A DNA stretch of 64,000 nt from Asterella californica. Lineage: Eukaryota > Streptophyta > Marchantiopsida > Marchantiales > Aytoniaceae. This document shows, piece by piece, positions 25,850 to 37,600 of the stretch. The stretch spans positions 23,540,001 to 23,604,000 of the forward strand of contig JAYKYS010000009.1 in the NCBI GenBank assembly GCA_036924285.1, read 5' to 3'. Position 1 is the stretch's first letter; each line of letters opens with the position of its first letter. The notes under the pieces are model-generated. The model made no database searches. It worked only from the letters and a program-made list of their open reading frames with translations, and was not told the DNA's origin. The translations under genes and the position numbers were made by a program.

Positions 25850-26790
25850 ACTAACAATCCATGTCAAACAATTCAAGTCCATTGCTTGATCCAATTCTTG
25901 ACGACGTGAAGCCTCCGACACTGAAGCTACTACCGTCATATCCGTAGAGAAACCCCTTGCTCGCTCTCTCTCATCGACATTGAGCTCCACCAACTACCGT
26001 AATTGAGCATCTCACACAAGCCCTAGTCATCCATCTCTATAAGCATGTGATGTTGGAAGTGGACAACGCTGTCATGGACCGTCCCACTAGGTTCACCACT
26101 GTCATATGTGACCTATCAACGACTCTCACTACTTGAGATCGTTGCCGTGCATCCAAGATGTCATCAACTGTGAGGTGCACTAGTGGTCTCACTGCACCGT
26201 GTACATTTCAGCACCTCCCTCGGTAACAAGTTCGTCCATCACAACCGTGGACGATGTGCACGAGATCCCACCCTCGCTGCATCTAACAACACTGCCGGTC
26301 CGACCCAAGACCGCACTTGGTGCACACTCGTCATCGTCTGTGTACAAGCATCATCCAACAAAGGAACGTTCTCCAAGATGTACGCTGGAGAATCCATCTG
26401 ATGCATCTGGAGATGTTGTAAGATCCGTAACATCGTGGGTCATGTAAACCTTGATCTCTCTCAGCACGCGTGTGATCTTGACATGACCACCCGGCTATCA
26501 CCAAGTGAATGATGTCAACAAACGTGAGATCCTACGTCCTCAGCAGTGAAATATCAGACGATAATGCTTGCTGGTATTCTCTAACGGTTGATATGGACAA
26601 CAACTCAAGATATCTCTGCATCAAACATGCCACATGACGCAATGAGATGCGTCTCGCAATCTCATCTCTCTCCACATACAAGTATCGTTGTACTTGTATG
26701 CCTGCTTGCAATACCGCAGCCAAACCTGTGCTGATCTCTCCAAACAGCTCTAGCACACACACACCCTCCTCTGGATACTATCATACGATG
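25850..26790 (-). pseudogene. Cytosine-5 DNA methyltransferase domain in F2
   Basis: Read on the - strand, a roughly 310-residue domain with C5-methyltransferase motifs in order. Motif I is LELFGEISTGLAAVL (about 26752-26710; usual form FGGIGTGL). Motif IV is AGWSCQ with the catalytic Cys codon at 26481-26483 (usual form PCQ). Motif VI is YILENVPLL with ENV at 26373-26365. An arginine-rich motif VIII-like GSRAHRPR is near 26245, and a motif X-like QAMDLNCLTWI is at about 25890-25857. Motif order and spacing look like the DNMT3/DRM group. This copy is inactive: a stop at about 26532, frame changes between motifs IV and VI, and substitutions in motifs I and IV. It sits between protease and RT, in line with the retroelement polyprotein. 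Confidence 0.85.
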
Positions 26791-27149
26791 GGATTCGTAT
26801 CCAACGATGATAAGGTCACAAGGTCAATAGCAAGAACAACTCTTTGTTCCTCTACTGATGGTGCAAAGACTTCACTCCAAGCCTACTGCACCAACCGATC
26901 AACATACTGCTGCAACTCTCCACTTGAACTCCAAAATGGAACATCCAAGGCAGATGGTACTAACATAGACATGCTAGGCATGTCCTCCACCTCCTCAAAG
27001 ATCTTCCAAATATTTCCTCATGTCCTTGAAGATAGATTCTTCTGTGGAAGTCGCGTAAACAAGGTCAGAAGATCTTGCCTCAGCTTTTGGAAAGTGGGCG
27101 GTACGCCCTCCTCAGACTGTGACGTCTCTGTAGAAACTTAGAACAACTT

Positions 27150-28236
27150 CTCATCAGAGAACTCGTCTTTCACTTCATCTTCTCTCTGTTTCGTATCCAA
27201 TCGGGATAGGTAGTCAGCATTGACATCCTCCGCATGGACATCCTCCGCATGGACATTGTCCTCCAACAATTCATCCGGTCATGTGATGACCGAACTGAAC
27301 CTTGCAACGAATGTCATCGTCCCTGGTGTAGGCTCCGTTGTCTCAACTCGAGCATTGAATCGCACTGGTAAGCGGCTCACTCGTCCCTCACCGGACTGTC
27401 AACCTGGTCTGTAAGATGTTGTCTTCGTCCAATAGTCGGTCACGAATCCCATAGGATATAACAAAGCACCTCCAACCAATACATCATAAGACTATGCGGC
27501 CGTAACGATGGCCTTAGTCCTCACCATGGAGCAATCCGTGGGATGATCTGATCGAACTCTCACCGTCTGCATCTCGCGTGTCATGTGTAGAGCTGTACCT
27601 CCTGATCCCCCTAGAGATGTCTGTAGCTGGAATGGACATCTCTCCACCTCGGACTTCTTTAGACCCAAACCAATACACGTCGTCTTCTCCGACATCAACG
27701 GTTGGGCTCCAGAGTCTAACAAGACTTTCTGTGGTCGATACACTTTCCTTGAAAGTGCCACCAAACAGAAGACACTACTTTTGTTGTCCAACAACACCAC
27801 ACTTGGTGCCAAACCAGCACGATCAATCGCCGGCCTAACTGATAACTCATCTAACATGGCAGTTGTCGCTTGTCAAGTATCACTGATAGCTGTCTTGATC
27901 TTCGACTCTATGGACACGCCTACCGTCTCTCGCTGAACCACCTCAACACTAGAGGTGACAACATCTTCGCTCTCACTGAGCGTGATCGTCAATTGGAACA
28001 TTGGAGCCAAGCTGACTCCCAAAGCTCTCATATCCATGGCTGAAAATAGTGGAGCTCGTAAAATTGATGTAGCCGCCCCCAACACAAGGTTCGACATCGC
28101 ATCCACAGACATCAAAGGTTATCTCGCATCACCTTCACTCCTGGATGTCGATATCTCCAACTCCATTGTATCATCGATAGATTGTTTAGGAATCATAGAC
28201 GTGGTCCTCAACGCCTCTGATAACGTGAATGACTGA
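27150..28236 (-). pseudogene. F2 gag-end/protease region
   Basis: On the - strand, segments 28115-27873 and 27857-27492 lie in one frame separated by a stop. The second holds a retropepsin active-site motif VLLDSGAQPLM, with the Asp codon at 27716-27714. The region down to 27150 continues toward the methyltransferase with an acidic linker (DNVHAEDVHAEDV) made by a short tandem duplication near 27220-27260. No zinc knuckle or capsid domain can be recognised before the copy is cut at 28315. Confidence 0.75.
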
Positions 28237-28314
28237 GGAAGCCTGGCTTGTCTACCAACCTCTCCGCGTTGTGGATCCAACTTCACCGACGCACCTCGTA
28301 GTTCAGAGACACGT

Positions 28315-29420
28315 TGCCGTGCTACTTGACGGCTACATGTTATATTTCTACTGCGACACTTGAGTTTAGTAGTTCTAGAAGTTAGTCCATATTACTTCTA
28401 GTCCTTTATGTATATGTTTGACACCTTTGCATACGATGTTAACACTATTGTGTTATATATCTTGAGTCCTAGTAGGTTGATAATATGTTATCTATCTTGT
28501 TCAAGCACTCGTGCGCTTGTGCAAGTGATTTCATGCTTATCTATGTTGTCAAAGTACATAACTTTAGGTCTACCATGTGGATAGAGTTTAAGCTCATGGG
28601 TTGTACTTACATGTCGCTTATGCATGCTTCTAGCTTGTTTAAGTTATCTTTCAGGGTTACGTGTTATTTTACATGTCTTCGCTTTAGCCTGAGATCAAAT
28701 TCTACCATCGAGATATGAACAGAAACATTCTGAATAAGAAAATTATGATAGTTTCTGACACCCAAATGGCTATTTCGACCTAGAACAGCAAATTGGCTCG
28801 ATCACTTTCGATGATACTTATAGGATTTGGATTCTACAGGATGCTGAACATCCCTATGAAATTTGACCTCCTGATTGTACACAGTTCTCCAGATCTCGTT
28901 CTCTGAAGTTGCTGCTCTAGATTGAGAGCTTTGTAGACCCCCTTTTCTTCAGCGGTCGCCCTGAATTACTCAATCACTCAAATGACATGAAAATTTTTGG
29001 ACAATCGTAGCCCTGCTGACAGTGAATGCAACCACGCAGGTTTGAAGCGATTATCTCTTTTCTGCTGGAATTGACACTCAAAACCCCAAAATCAACAAAA
29101 GTGATGGAGTTTCAACTCAATCTGAACTTCAATTTGGCATAACTCCTCTTTTATTGCTCCAAATCGATCAAGAATTTCACTGATAGTGACTGGTATGACG
29201 AGCTCTATCTCCATGTGTCCTCAAATTTCTCAATGCCCTTACCAAAAGCTCGAACTCCTCTTAAGACCTCTGCTTCTAAGTTTAGAATTTCACAAAAGAT
29301 AAAAATAGACCAATGAGAATCCATAGCTCCACTTCCTGTCTTTGTGTGCCCTAATCCACGTGGTAACTTAATTTCACATATAGGTTACCACGTCAAACCT
29401 CTAAAATGCCAGCGTAAATC
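28315..29420. repeat. Head-to-head F1 LTR fragments
   Basis: Positions 28315-28685 match the first third of the F1 LTR in + orientation (TGCCGTGCTACTTGACGGC start). From about 28685 to 29420 the sequence is the inverted later part of an F1 LTR, read backward to the TTTACGCTGGCA landmark. The forward and inverted parts meet at nearly the same internal LTR coordinate and the LTR 3' end is missing, so this is not a plain solo LTR. It lies between oppositely oriented F2 copies. Confidence 0.82.
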
Positions 29421-30643
29421 TTAAACTTCTCTCCGGATCTTGAGGATGGAGATGATGTTCTAGACTAGCGAGATATCCATGAAAATGTGATCGTAATGGA
29501 GTATGTACGGATTGGCATGGTGGTAAGCACGGTAAGTGCCAAGGAGCGAGATCGTGTTCTTCAACGAGCGAAGAGATTTCAACGAGAAGGACGACATGTA
29601 GATGATGAGAAAGTACATATAGTGCCACTCCATCCCAAATGACACAATTAGTATGACATGCCCATGAGGAGTTGGGACATTTTGGGATGAAGCCTACACA
29701 TAGCTTACTCCAAGGACAGATTGGTAGCGTGGTATGCACATCGATGTGCAACAATTGTCATAATTTTTGTGGTTTGCGATCAAGTGTGAGCATTGTTTAA
29801 TGCTCCTACTCCACAGTTACACCCCTTATCGATTATGGGGTTGGATTACCGTTGGATTTTGGATTTTGCGGAACTCTTATCGTTGATCATATTAACCATC
29901 GGTATGTGTTGGTGATGGTAGAGCACTTCTCCAAGTGGGTTGAGTTGGTGGCATTACCGGACAATTCGAGTGAAGAGACGGCGTATGCGTTCTTAGATCG
30001 AGTGTTGAGTCATTTTGGAGCACCAATTGAAGTGTTGACGGACCAAGGTACAGAGTTTCTTGGTGAGTTTCAGGCCTTGTGTGATCAGGTGTTGGTTGAT
30101 CATCGAACTACATCTCGAGATCATCTTATGGTGGATGGTTTGACAGAGAGGGTAGTTCAGACAGTGAAGAGAGGATTGCGCAACTATGACTTGCAAAAAG
30201 ACCACTTGAGAGATTGGGATGTACAATTATCATGGTTGGCTACGGATTACCGTTTTAACCGACAAGCGTCTTTGACTTCTCACCGTATTTTCTATTGTAT
30301 GATTGAGATCCAGATCTGTCTTCGGTCATTCATCGTGATTCATCTGAGGTGCTGAATCTTGATGACCTGAATATGTGGATGAGAGCATGTTCTCAACGAA
30401 CAGAGACATTTCGAAGAGTTATGCTTATGACTTTTGAGAACTTAACGATTGCTCAACATAGAGACCGTTGTGATATGCGACTATTTGAGGAGGAGGTTAT
30501 CAGTCATCGATTTGTAAGTTTCATCTTGACGATATAACTATCTACAGCAGACTGCACCGACGATGTTGGATGTGACCGCAATGTACACTATTTTATGAGT
30601 GCATGAGATGTTACCTTCTGCATTACTCATGTTAGAGGTCCGT
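29421..30643 (+). pseudogene. F2 integrase, + strand copy, interrupted by element C
   Basis: Same protein as the - strand F2 integrase. It begins in the region before the core (matching 23676-24065) and has VEHFSKWVELVALP, LTDQGTEF and LTERVVQ from 29852 to 30355. One deviation is HLMVDG where the - copy has HPEADG. It continues through LNLDDLN and a segment matching a GPY/F-like C-terminal part, then runs into the LTR of element C at 30644. The reading resumes after element C at 39397 with the PHD finger. Several stops are present (for example near 30537 and 30599). Confidence 0.88.
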
Positions 30644-31953
30644 TGTCGTGATGTGAATCATTTCACATAGTAAATGATTCACTTCTCTGTCAGGCGTTAG
30701 TCTCTCTGAGTGAAGTTAAGACCTCAGAGAAGTCCATTTTTGGAAGATGTTATATATTTTGAGTCTTAGTAGGTTGATTACCATGTTGATAGGTGGTTTA
30801 AGCTCATGGGTTGTATTTGCGTGTCGCCCATGCACGCTTTCTAGCTGATTTAAGTTATTTTTCAGGGCTGCGTGTCGTTTTAGGTAGTTTAAGTTTTACG
30901 CTGACACTCTAGGGGGCTTGACGTGGTAGCCTATGAGTGTAGATAAGTTACCAAGTAGTTTAAGGCACAAAAGGACAATCAAGTGGAGCTATGAACTCCC
31001 ATTGGTCCATTTTTGTCTTTTGTAAAACTCTAAGTTTAGAAACAGAGCTCTAGAGTGGATTTCGAGCAATTGGTAAAGACACTGCAAAATCTGAGAGCAC
31101 AAGGAGATAGAGCTCGTCGAGCCAAGCACTGTCAGTGAAATTCTTGATCGATTTGGATCAATAAACAAGGAGTTATGCCCAATTGAAGTTCGGATTGTGT
31201 CAAAACTGCATCACTTTTGTTGATTTTGGGGTTTTGAGTGTCAATTGCAGCATAATTGAGGAAATTGCTTCAAACCTAAACAGTCGTAGCCGGGCTACGA
31301 CTGTCAAAAAAGTTTCAAGCGATTTGAGATACTGAGTAATTCAGGGCGGCCGCTGAAGCTGAGAGGGTCTGAAAAGCTCACAATCTAGAGCAGCAACTTC
31401 AGAGAACGAGATCTGGAGTTCTGTGTACAATCAGGAGGTCAAACTTCACAGGAGTGTTGAGCAAGCTGTGTACTGCAAATCCTGTAAGAAACTTCGAAGT
31501 TGATCGAGCCAATTTCTTGTTATAGGTCGAAATAGCTATCTGGGTATCAGAAATTGCCGTAATTTCTCTGTTCAGAAAGTTTCTACCCATATCTCGGGGC
31601 TCTAAACTGATCTCAAGCTGAAACTTCATATGTGTATCCAGTAGGACCTCATTTACATGTAGGAGGAGTTCTGAAGCCTAAACCATCTTATGTTTCTGAT
31701 TCTTGACTGTTAAATTTCACTGTCAGACCTTTATTGTTAGTCTGATCTAATTTTCACTTCTTGAACATACTGAATGATCCACTTGACATGTGTGAAGGTT
31801 TATAGTGCCCCTAATGACCTGAAGCCTATCTCTGTATAGTAAACAACCATAGCCTGAAGCCCAGCACTTCCCCAAGTAGTCTTCTCACAGCCTTCACGAT
31901 CATACCACAACCAGAAGATTCCGCCCTTCCCAAGAAAAACTCTCAACGCGACA
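30644..31953 (+). repeat. Element C 5' LTR
   Basis: Starts TGTCGTGATG and ends GCGACA; 1310 bases. Near its start are two hairpins: perfect 11-base arms at 30653-30663 and 30672-30682, and 8-base arms (TCTCTGAG/CTCAGAGA) shortly after. A 23-base palindrome at 31281-31303 is absent from the 3' LTR. The middle resembles the D LTR. Confidence 0.93.
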
Positions 31954-32022
31954 TCTGGTGCTTCCACTAAGAGCTCTTGGGGTGATTGATTGAGGAGGTT
32001 GAGTTTACTACAAGGAGAGAAG
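31954..32022 (+). other. Element C leader with candidate primer-binding site
   Basis: TGGTGCTTCCACTAAGAG begins at 31956, two bases after the LTR, as expected for a tRNA primer-binding site. The matching tRNA cannot be named from sequence alone. It differs from the candidate in B and D, which share only TGGTG. Confidence 0.4.
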
Positions 32023-34566
32023 ATGGATCGCAAGAGCGCTGCTGCTGTTACTTCTGCGGCTGCTGCATCTACGTCTACTGTAGCACCTTCTGTAGCACAT
32101 GTGACTGCAACGACCTCTGTACCTGGTCTGGATACGGCTGAGATCCTGAAGACGCTTGCGGCCTTGGTCCAACAGCATCCGATCGTTGGAGGGGGTGAGT
32201 TAAAATCCACCAAGGCTTTGCAAGCGATAGTGAATAAGTGTGGAAGGTTTGAAGGTAGAGATATTTCTAGATATCTGCGTGAGTATAGAGGAGAGATGGA
32301 GCTGGTTAAGGTTACTGATGCTGAGATGATAGCAAGTTTTGAGTTAGCTGTCATTCCTGAGTTGCGAGACCAAGTTAGGGATGTACAGAGAAGAAATCTT
32401 GGAATCTGGATGAGTTTTGAGCGATCTCTTCGAGAGGAGTTCTTGAGGAGGATTCGGAGAGAGTTACTAGAAAGACATTTCTAGATTGGGTTGAGCAGCA
32501 ACCTGGTCGTATGATGAGCCTGAGTGAGTTGTTGAGAGAGTTTGATCGGAGATATCGGCAACTTTCAACTCTAGAGCGAATAACCCTAGATGCTAGGAGA
32601 ACAGAGTTTTTCCTGCAAGCTACCGATGATGCTACGGCAGATCAGTTATGTTTTATGTTGGCTGATCGATCTGCTGAGGGAGGTGTTACTATGGATTGGG
32701 GGAGAGTTGAGGATGCTGTGCTGTACTGACAACACAGAGGAGGGGAAGAGTGGCTGTGAGAGGACGTCCTCTTGCAGAAGTGGTCACTCCACTTTATGCT
32801 GCTCCTCAAGTACAGCAGCCTTTGGCCTCTGCTCCCAGACCTGTTGTCCCAGCTGCAGATCCTTTGATGTCAGTTGTGCCAGCTCCGGCACAAAGGGCAC
32901 CTGTTCAGAGACCTACGGAGAACCATGATCAACAGAACCAGACTGAAGACCTGATTCGGCAGATGCAAGAGCTGAAGGTAGAGCATAGCTGGATTGCAGA
33001 GAGAGCAGCCACCGGCGCCTGCTGCTGCATGTCCAGGAGGAGCTCCGGTTCGTAGATGTATTTGATGTGACAGTCCTGATCATTTCCGAAGAGACTGTCA
33101 AGAGCTCACAACTGCTTTGCGAGATGGTGTGGTTCGCTATCAGAACGGTAGGCTACACCTTTCTTCTACTGGAGAGCCGTTGAGCACGCAGTTTGGACGA
33201 GGAGGTATGTGGAGTCTATCTCTGGTTGCTGCAGCTGCGACGACAATTGCGTTGATGACACCGCTGGTAAATCCTGATGTATATGCTGGGCATATTGAGG
33301 TCTCTTCTAGTCCTACATTGCTAGATAAGACTGCTGAGAAGAGTGTGGCTCCAGTTCCTCCTGAGACACTGAAGAGAGGAGCCGAGTCTATTCGTAGGGT
33401 CACAGGATGGGGAGATCCTGTAGATGCTGCTTCTATCAGAGCATTCTTGGATGTAGATAAACACGTTCATTGGCAAGATGCTTCTATGGAGGAAAAGAAG
33501 CGACGAGAAGCCTCTGAACTTGATACTGGAGTTCTTGAGGAGACTGGGAATAAGACGAAGAGTCACAAGGAGACGAGCGGCTCTTCCTGAGGACATCCCG
33601 TCTACTTCTGCAGCTCCTCCACCTGCACCAGGTCCTATGGAGTACGTGCAGAGAACCCAGTAGGAGCCAACGACTGCTGGTAGGCGGTTTACTGCCCAAG
33701 AGAAGGAGAAGGGACCGGCTTATAAGTTGGCAGCTGATATTGAAACTTCTACTAATCTGAAGAGCATCTTGGAGCAGAGGATATTGGATATCGAGTTTTC
33801 TCTCCGGGAAGTTCTTGGTATTGCAAAGAGGGAGTTTCACGAGTTGATCATCGACATCATCAAGCGCAAGAGATAAGTGATGTCTGAACAAGTAGAAAGT
33901 CAAATGATAGATGTGGTGGGAGCTTCTGTGAATGATGCAGAGTTTGGAAAGGTGCATTTTCAGAAAGCTGATGACCAGGTCTACCAGCAAGAAGCGTTAG
34001 TTGCTGGTACCAACACTATTGAGTTTGATGATGAAGAAGCTGGCGTGGAGAGTCCAGCTACTGATAGTGATTTCAGAAGGAGACATTGGGCTCGTGCTAC
34101 AACTGCTACACGAGTTCGTCTTGGAAGTTTGGCTGAATCTGTTGCTGCTTTAGTTGATCACAGATCTGAGATCAACATTATGTCATGGGAGGTGTACGAG
34201 AGAGGTCAGTGGCCTATCGAGTTGAACCATGGTTGGGTGTTACGTGCTGCAAACAACCAGAAGGGTGAGTTATACGGCGCTTGTCCTAACGTGAAGGTGA
34301 AGATAGGTGATGTGGATGTGGATCAACATTTCTTTGTGCAGTCTTCTGCTTCATATCTTGTTATTCTTGGTCAGCCTTATATCACTGCAGTTCGAATGGA
34401 GACCAAGGTAATGGATGACGGATCTCATTACGCTATGATCCGTAGTCCAGATGATAGACGTTCTGTGCAGTTTCTGACCGTTCGAACGAACCACGAACGA
34501 AACCGGCAGACCTTGAGGGATTCTCCTATCTGTAGGAGTAAGGGTTTTCAGAAACCACTCTCGTAG
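32023..34566 (+). pseudogene. Element C gag-protease
   Basis: Starts at the ATG at 32023 with an Ala/Ser/Thr-rich N-terminus. A capsid-like domain follows (FEGRDISRYLREYRGEME about 32250-32310, and FELAVIPELRDQV). A zinc knuckle with its tryptophan codon turned to TGA lies near 33050. The protease (33877-34566) has VDHRSEINIM in place of the DHGSEINLM of B and D, so the active-site glycine is also lost. Frame breaks occur near 32484, 32729, 33055 and 33590, and a stop lies before 33877. The last segment is open to the TAG at 34564, where the frameshift signal lies. Confidence 0.9.
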
Positions 34567-34610
34567 GACGGGATAGCGAGAGTGATGGATCTACTGCTAC
34601 TATGATCCCG
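34542..34610 (+). promoter_or_regulatory. Frameshift signal of element C (slippery site and pseudoknot)
   Basis: GGGTTTT heptamer at 34542-34548, in the Gag frame as G GGT TTT. After a 7-nt spacer comes a stem of 8-9 pairs (34556-34564 with 34576-34584). The loop segment CGGGAT (34569-34574) can pair with ATCCCG (34605-34610) downstream, giving an H-type pseudoknot. The Gag stop codon falls at the top of stem 1. The stem sequences differ almost completely from those of element D while the layout is the same. Confidence 0.75.
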
Positions 34611-37600
34611 CTTGAGTAGCCTGAGGGATCACAGGAGGCTGATGGAGAGGCTGCTCAAGATTCAAAAAGTAGTTGCACTGTACATAGTTGGAAATCTGGT
34701 TTGATGGCTTTCAGTTTTGATGATTGGAGTGAGTTCACTCGGATAGAGGATTTGACTGAGAAGAGTAGAAGGCAGATGGAGAAGTACGCAGCAAATCTGC
34801 GTTGTACAAGAGTTCTGAAGAAAGATGAGATGATTTCTGGTGTTTATGAGGAGTTTGTAGGTGTACAGTCTTTTGTTCGTTGGCTGGATGATGTAGATAG
34901 GTAGATGGAACAGATGGGAGGTAGGGTGGTGATCCCCATCCATTCTCGTGAAGTCTATGAGGAGAGTTGTCTCGTACTTGCGATATCGTCCTCATCTGAA
35001 ACTAGAGAATGGATGGAAGGATGCAGTCTGTTGGTGTGGCTGTCATTAGGAAGCAAAAGTACACGCCAAGTATAAAGCTGTAGCGAGGAAGGTCAGACCT
35101 GTGGCGACCCAATTACCTATTGATTCTCAGCAGCAGATGGAGTTAGCGGCTGCTGAACCTGTGCTTAGAGATCCTACACAGGTAGGGCACAAGTTTACTC
35201 AAGAGACACTCGAGCAGCTCCAGATAGGAGGGGGTGGCTTCTTGACTGAAGAGGAGAAACGAGCTTTTGAACAGATGATAGTTAGCCATGGTAAGGCATT
35301 TTCTTTCTCGTCTGAGGAGATTGGTTGTGTGGATCTTAGTGTGATAGCTCCGATGGTTATCTTCACTGTTCCTCACGTACCTTGGGACTTGAAGCCGATT
35401 CCAGTCCCTCGTGCCTTGCTACCGAAGGTGATTGAGTTACTGAAGGAGAGGATGCAGATGGGTATTCTTGAACCATCTATGACTCCATACTCTAGCCGAT
35501 GGTTCACAGTACCTAAGAAGACAAGAGCTCTGCGCTTCATCCACGACTTGCAGCCTGTCAACAACATCACGATTCGAAACGTCGGGACAGGACCTGTGGT
35601 TAATGAAGTAGCTGAGACATTTGCTGGAAGATCAATCTATTCTATTGGAGATCTGTTTTCAGGTTATGATCAGTTTCAGCTTGCTTTGGAGAGTAGAGAC
35701 TTGACTACCATGCGTACACCTTTGGGGTTGATGCGGATGTGTACTCTTCCTCAAGGTGCGACAAACTCAGTAGCCCATATGCAGAATGCGATGCATAAGG
35801 TGTTACGAGAGTTTGTACCTGAGGTTACTATCCCATTTCTTGATGATATCCCCATGAAAGGTTGTCCGGTGGAAGACAAGGACGAAGCTGTGACTTCTGA
35901 TGGTTGCAAAAAGTTTGTAGCAGACCACATTCGAGATGTGGAGAAGATTCTGATGCGTTTAGAGGAGGTACATCTCACTCTCTCATGTATCAAATCTCAC
36001 TTTGGGATGTCAGAGATTGTGGTGGTAGGTCATTTGTGTGGTACTTTTGGGAGGCGTCCGAACCCAGAGAAGGTAGATGCTATAGCAAAGATAGCTGACT
36101 GCACCAACATCACTGAGGTTCGATGGTTCTTGGGAGCTTGTGTGTTCTTTCGTGTGAGTATTCCTCATTATGCACACATTGCCGAGCCTCTGTATGCACT
36201 TCTGAGAAAGGGAAGGAGGTTTACTTGGCGGCAAGAACATCATGAGACGATAGAGCAGCGAAAGGAGATTCTGAAGTCTCCACCTATACTAAGGAGGCTT
36301 AGCTACGAGAGCGGGAGACTTGTGGTACTGACTGTTGATACGAGTCCAAAGGCGATTGGATGGGCAGTTGGTCAAGAAGATGAAGAAGGTGTGCGGTTTG
36401 TTTCAAGGTTTGGAGCTCGGATCTTAACAGATAGACAACTTAACTATCCTCAAGTGAAGCGTGAATTGTGGGGAGCTGTTATTGCTATGAAGGTAGATCG
36501 AGAGTTCTTGATAAGAGCTCGTGTGATACTAGAAACAGATTGCTTGCCTTTGTTGGGTATGATAGCAAACTGCAATACACCAGACATAGCAATGCTGCGA
36601 TGGATTGCTTATGTCCGGAGTCTGAACCTTGAGCTAAAGCACATAGCAGGGAAGGACAATCCAGTTGCAGATATGTTGTCTAGGGCTCGCTATACAGATG
36701 AGGATGAGATGTTTGCAGAAGTGGAGAATGAAGAGAGGAGAGAGTTTGATGCCAAGTTGATCAGCAGACTTCAGACTTGGAACCACTGCCGTTCAATGAG
36801 GAGTTCTACTCAGAAAGGTTCCGTGATATTGGATTTTATCTGAGTTCGTTATGCAGAAGAGAATGATGGAGTGATGCAGAGAGTTCAAGGAGATCAGACG
36901 GAAGGCGTACAGTTATCTTCTACGTGAAGGTTATCTGTGAAAACGTCCGAAAAGAAAAGATGGAGTGCTTGCTAGAGTGGTGGATGATCAACCGACGAAG
37001 CTGAATCTGCTGAAAGAGTTTCATGACACCTTGTGAGCTGGACATCGTGGAGTATGGGCTACTTATACGAAGATGAAAGAGCGTTACTGGTGGAAGGGTT
37101 TGTATCAAGACGTGGTGGACTTTGTTGGGTCGTGTCTGCACTGCTAGTTCTACTCTAAAGTCCGTTACAGAGATGGACTTGTACCTACTTATCCACCTAG
37201 TATTCATTTTCAGTGGGTTCTTGATCTTGTGATGATGCCACCGAGGTTATGGGGGATGCGTTACTTGGTGTTGGCTCGAGAGGATCTCTCCAACTATGTG
37301 GAGGGACGAGCACTACGGACGAAGACTATAGAGAATATCTGCAGGTTCGTGCTTGAAGATATCATCTGTCGCTATGGATCGGTTGGGAGATTACGTGCAG
37401 ATAGAAGCGAGTTGAGAGGCGCTGAAGTGAAGGAGTTTTTTGCTCGTTATGGAGCAAAGCTCCGACTTACTACTACTATGAATCCAGAGGGCATTGGTAA
37501 GAGTGAACGAGGACACCCTTCTATTGTTCACGCTTTAGTGAAAGCATGTGATGGTAGGCCTAGAGAATGGCCGAGACTACTTCCGTTTGCTTTGTGGGCT

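Larger units (their letters stand above)
22869..28314 (-). mobile_element. F2 Ty3/gypsy retroelement with DNA methyltransferase (- copy)
   Basis: A second gypsy family, distinct from F1, read from high to low coordinates: protease (about 28236-27150), DNA cytosine methyltransferase (about 26790-25850), linker and RT (25844-24650), RNase H (about 24640-24150), integrase (about 24065-22994). Stops and frameshifts occur throughout, so the copy is dead. The 5' end is cut by an F1 LTR fragment at 28315 and the 3' end is joined to an F1 fragment at 22868, so no F2 LTR can be defined here. Confidence 0.88.

Noticed and set aside
28315..29420. Plain solo LTR
   Set aside because: Orientation flips inside it and the LTR 3' end is missing.
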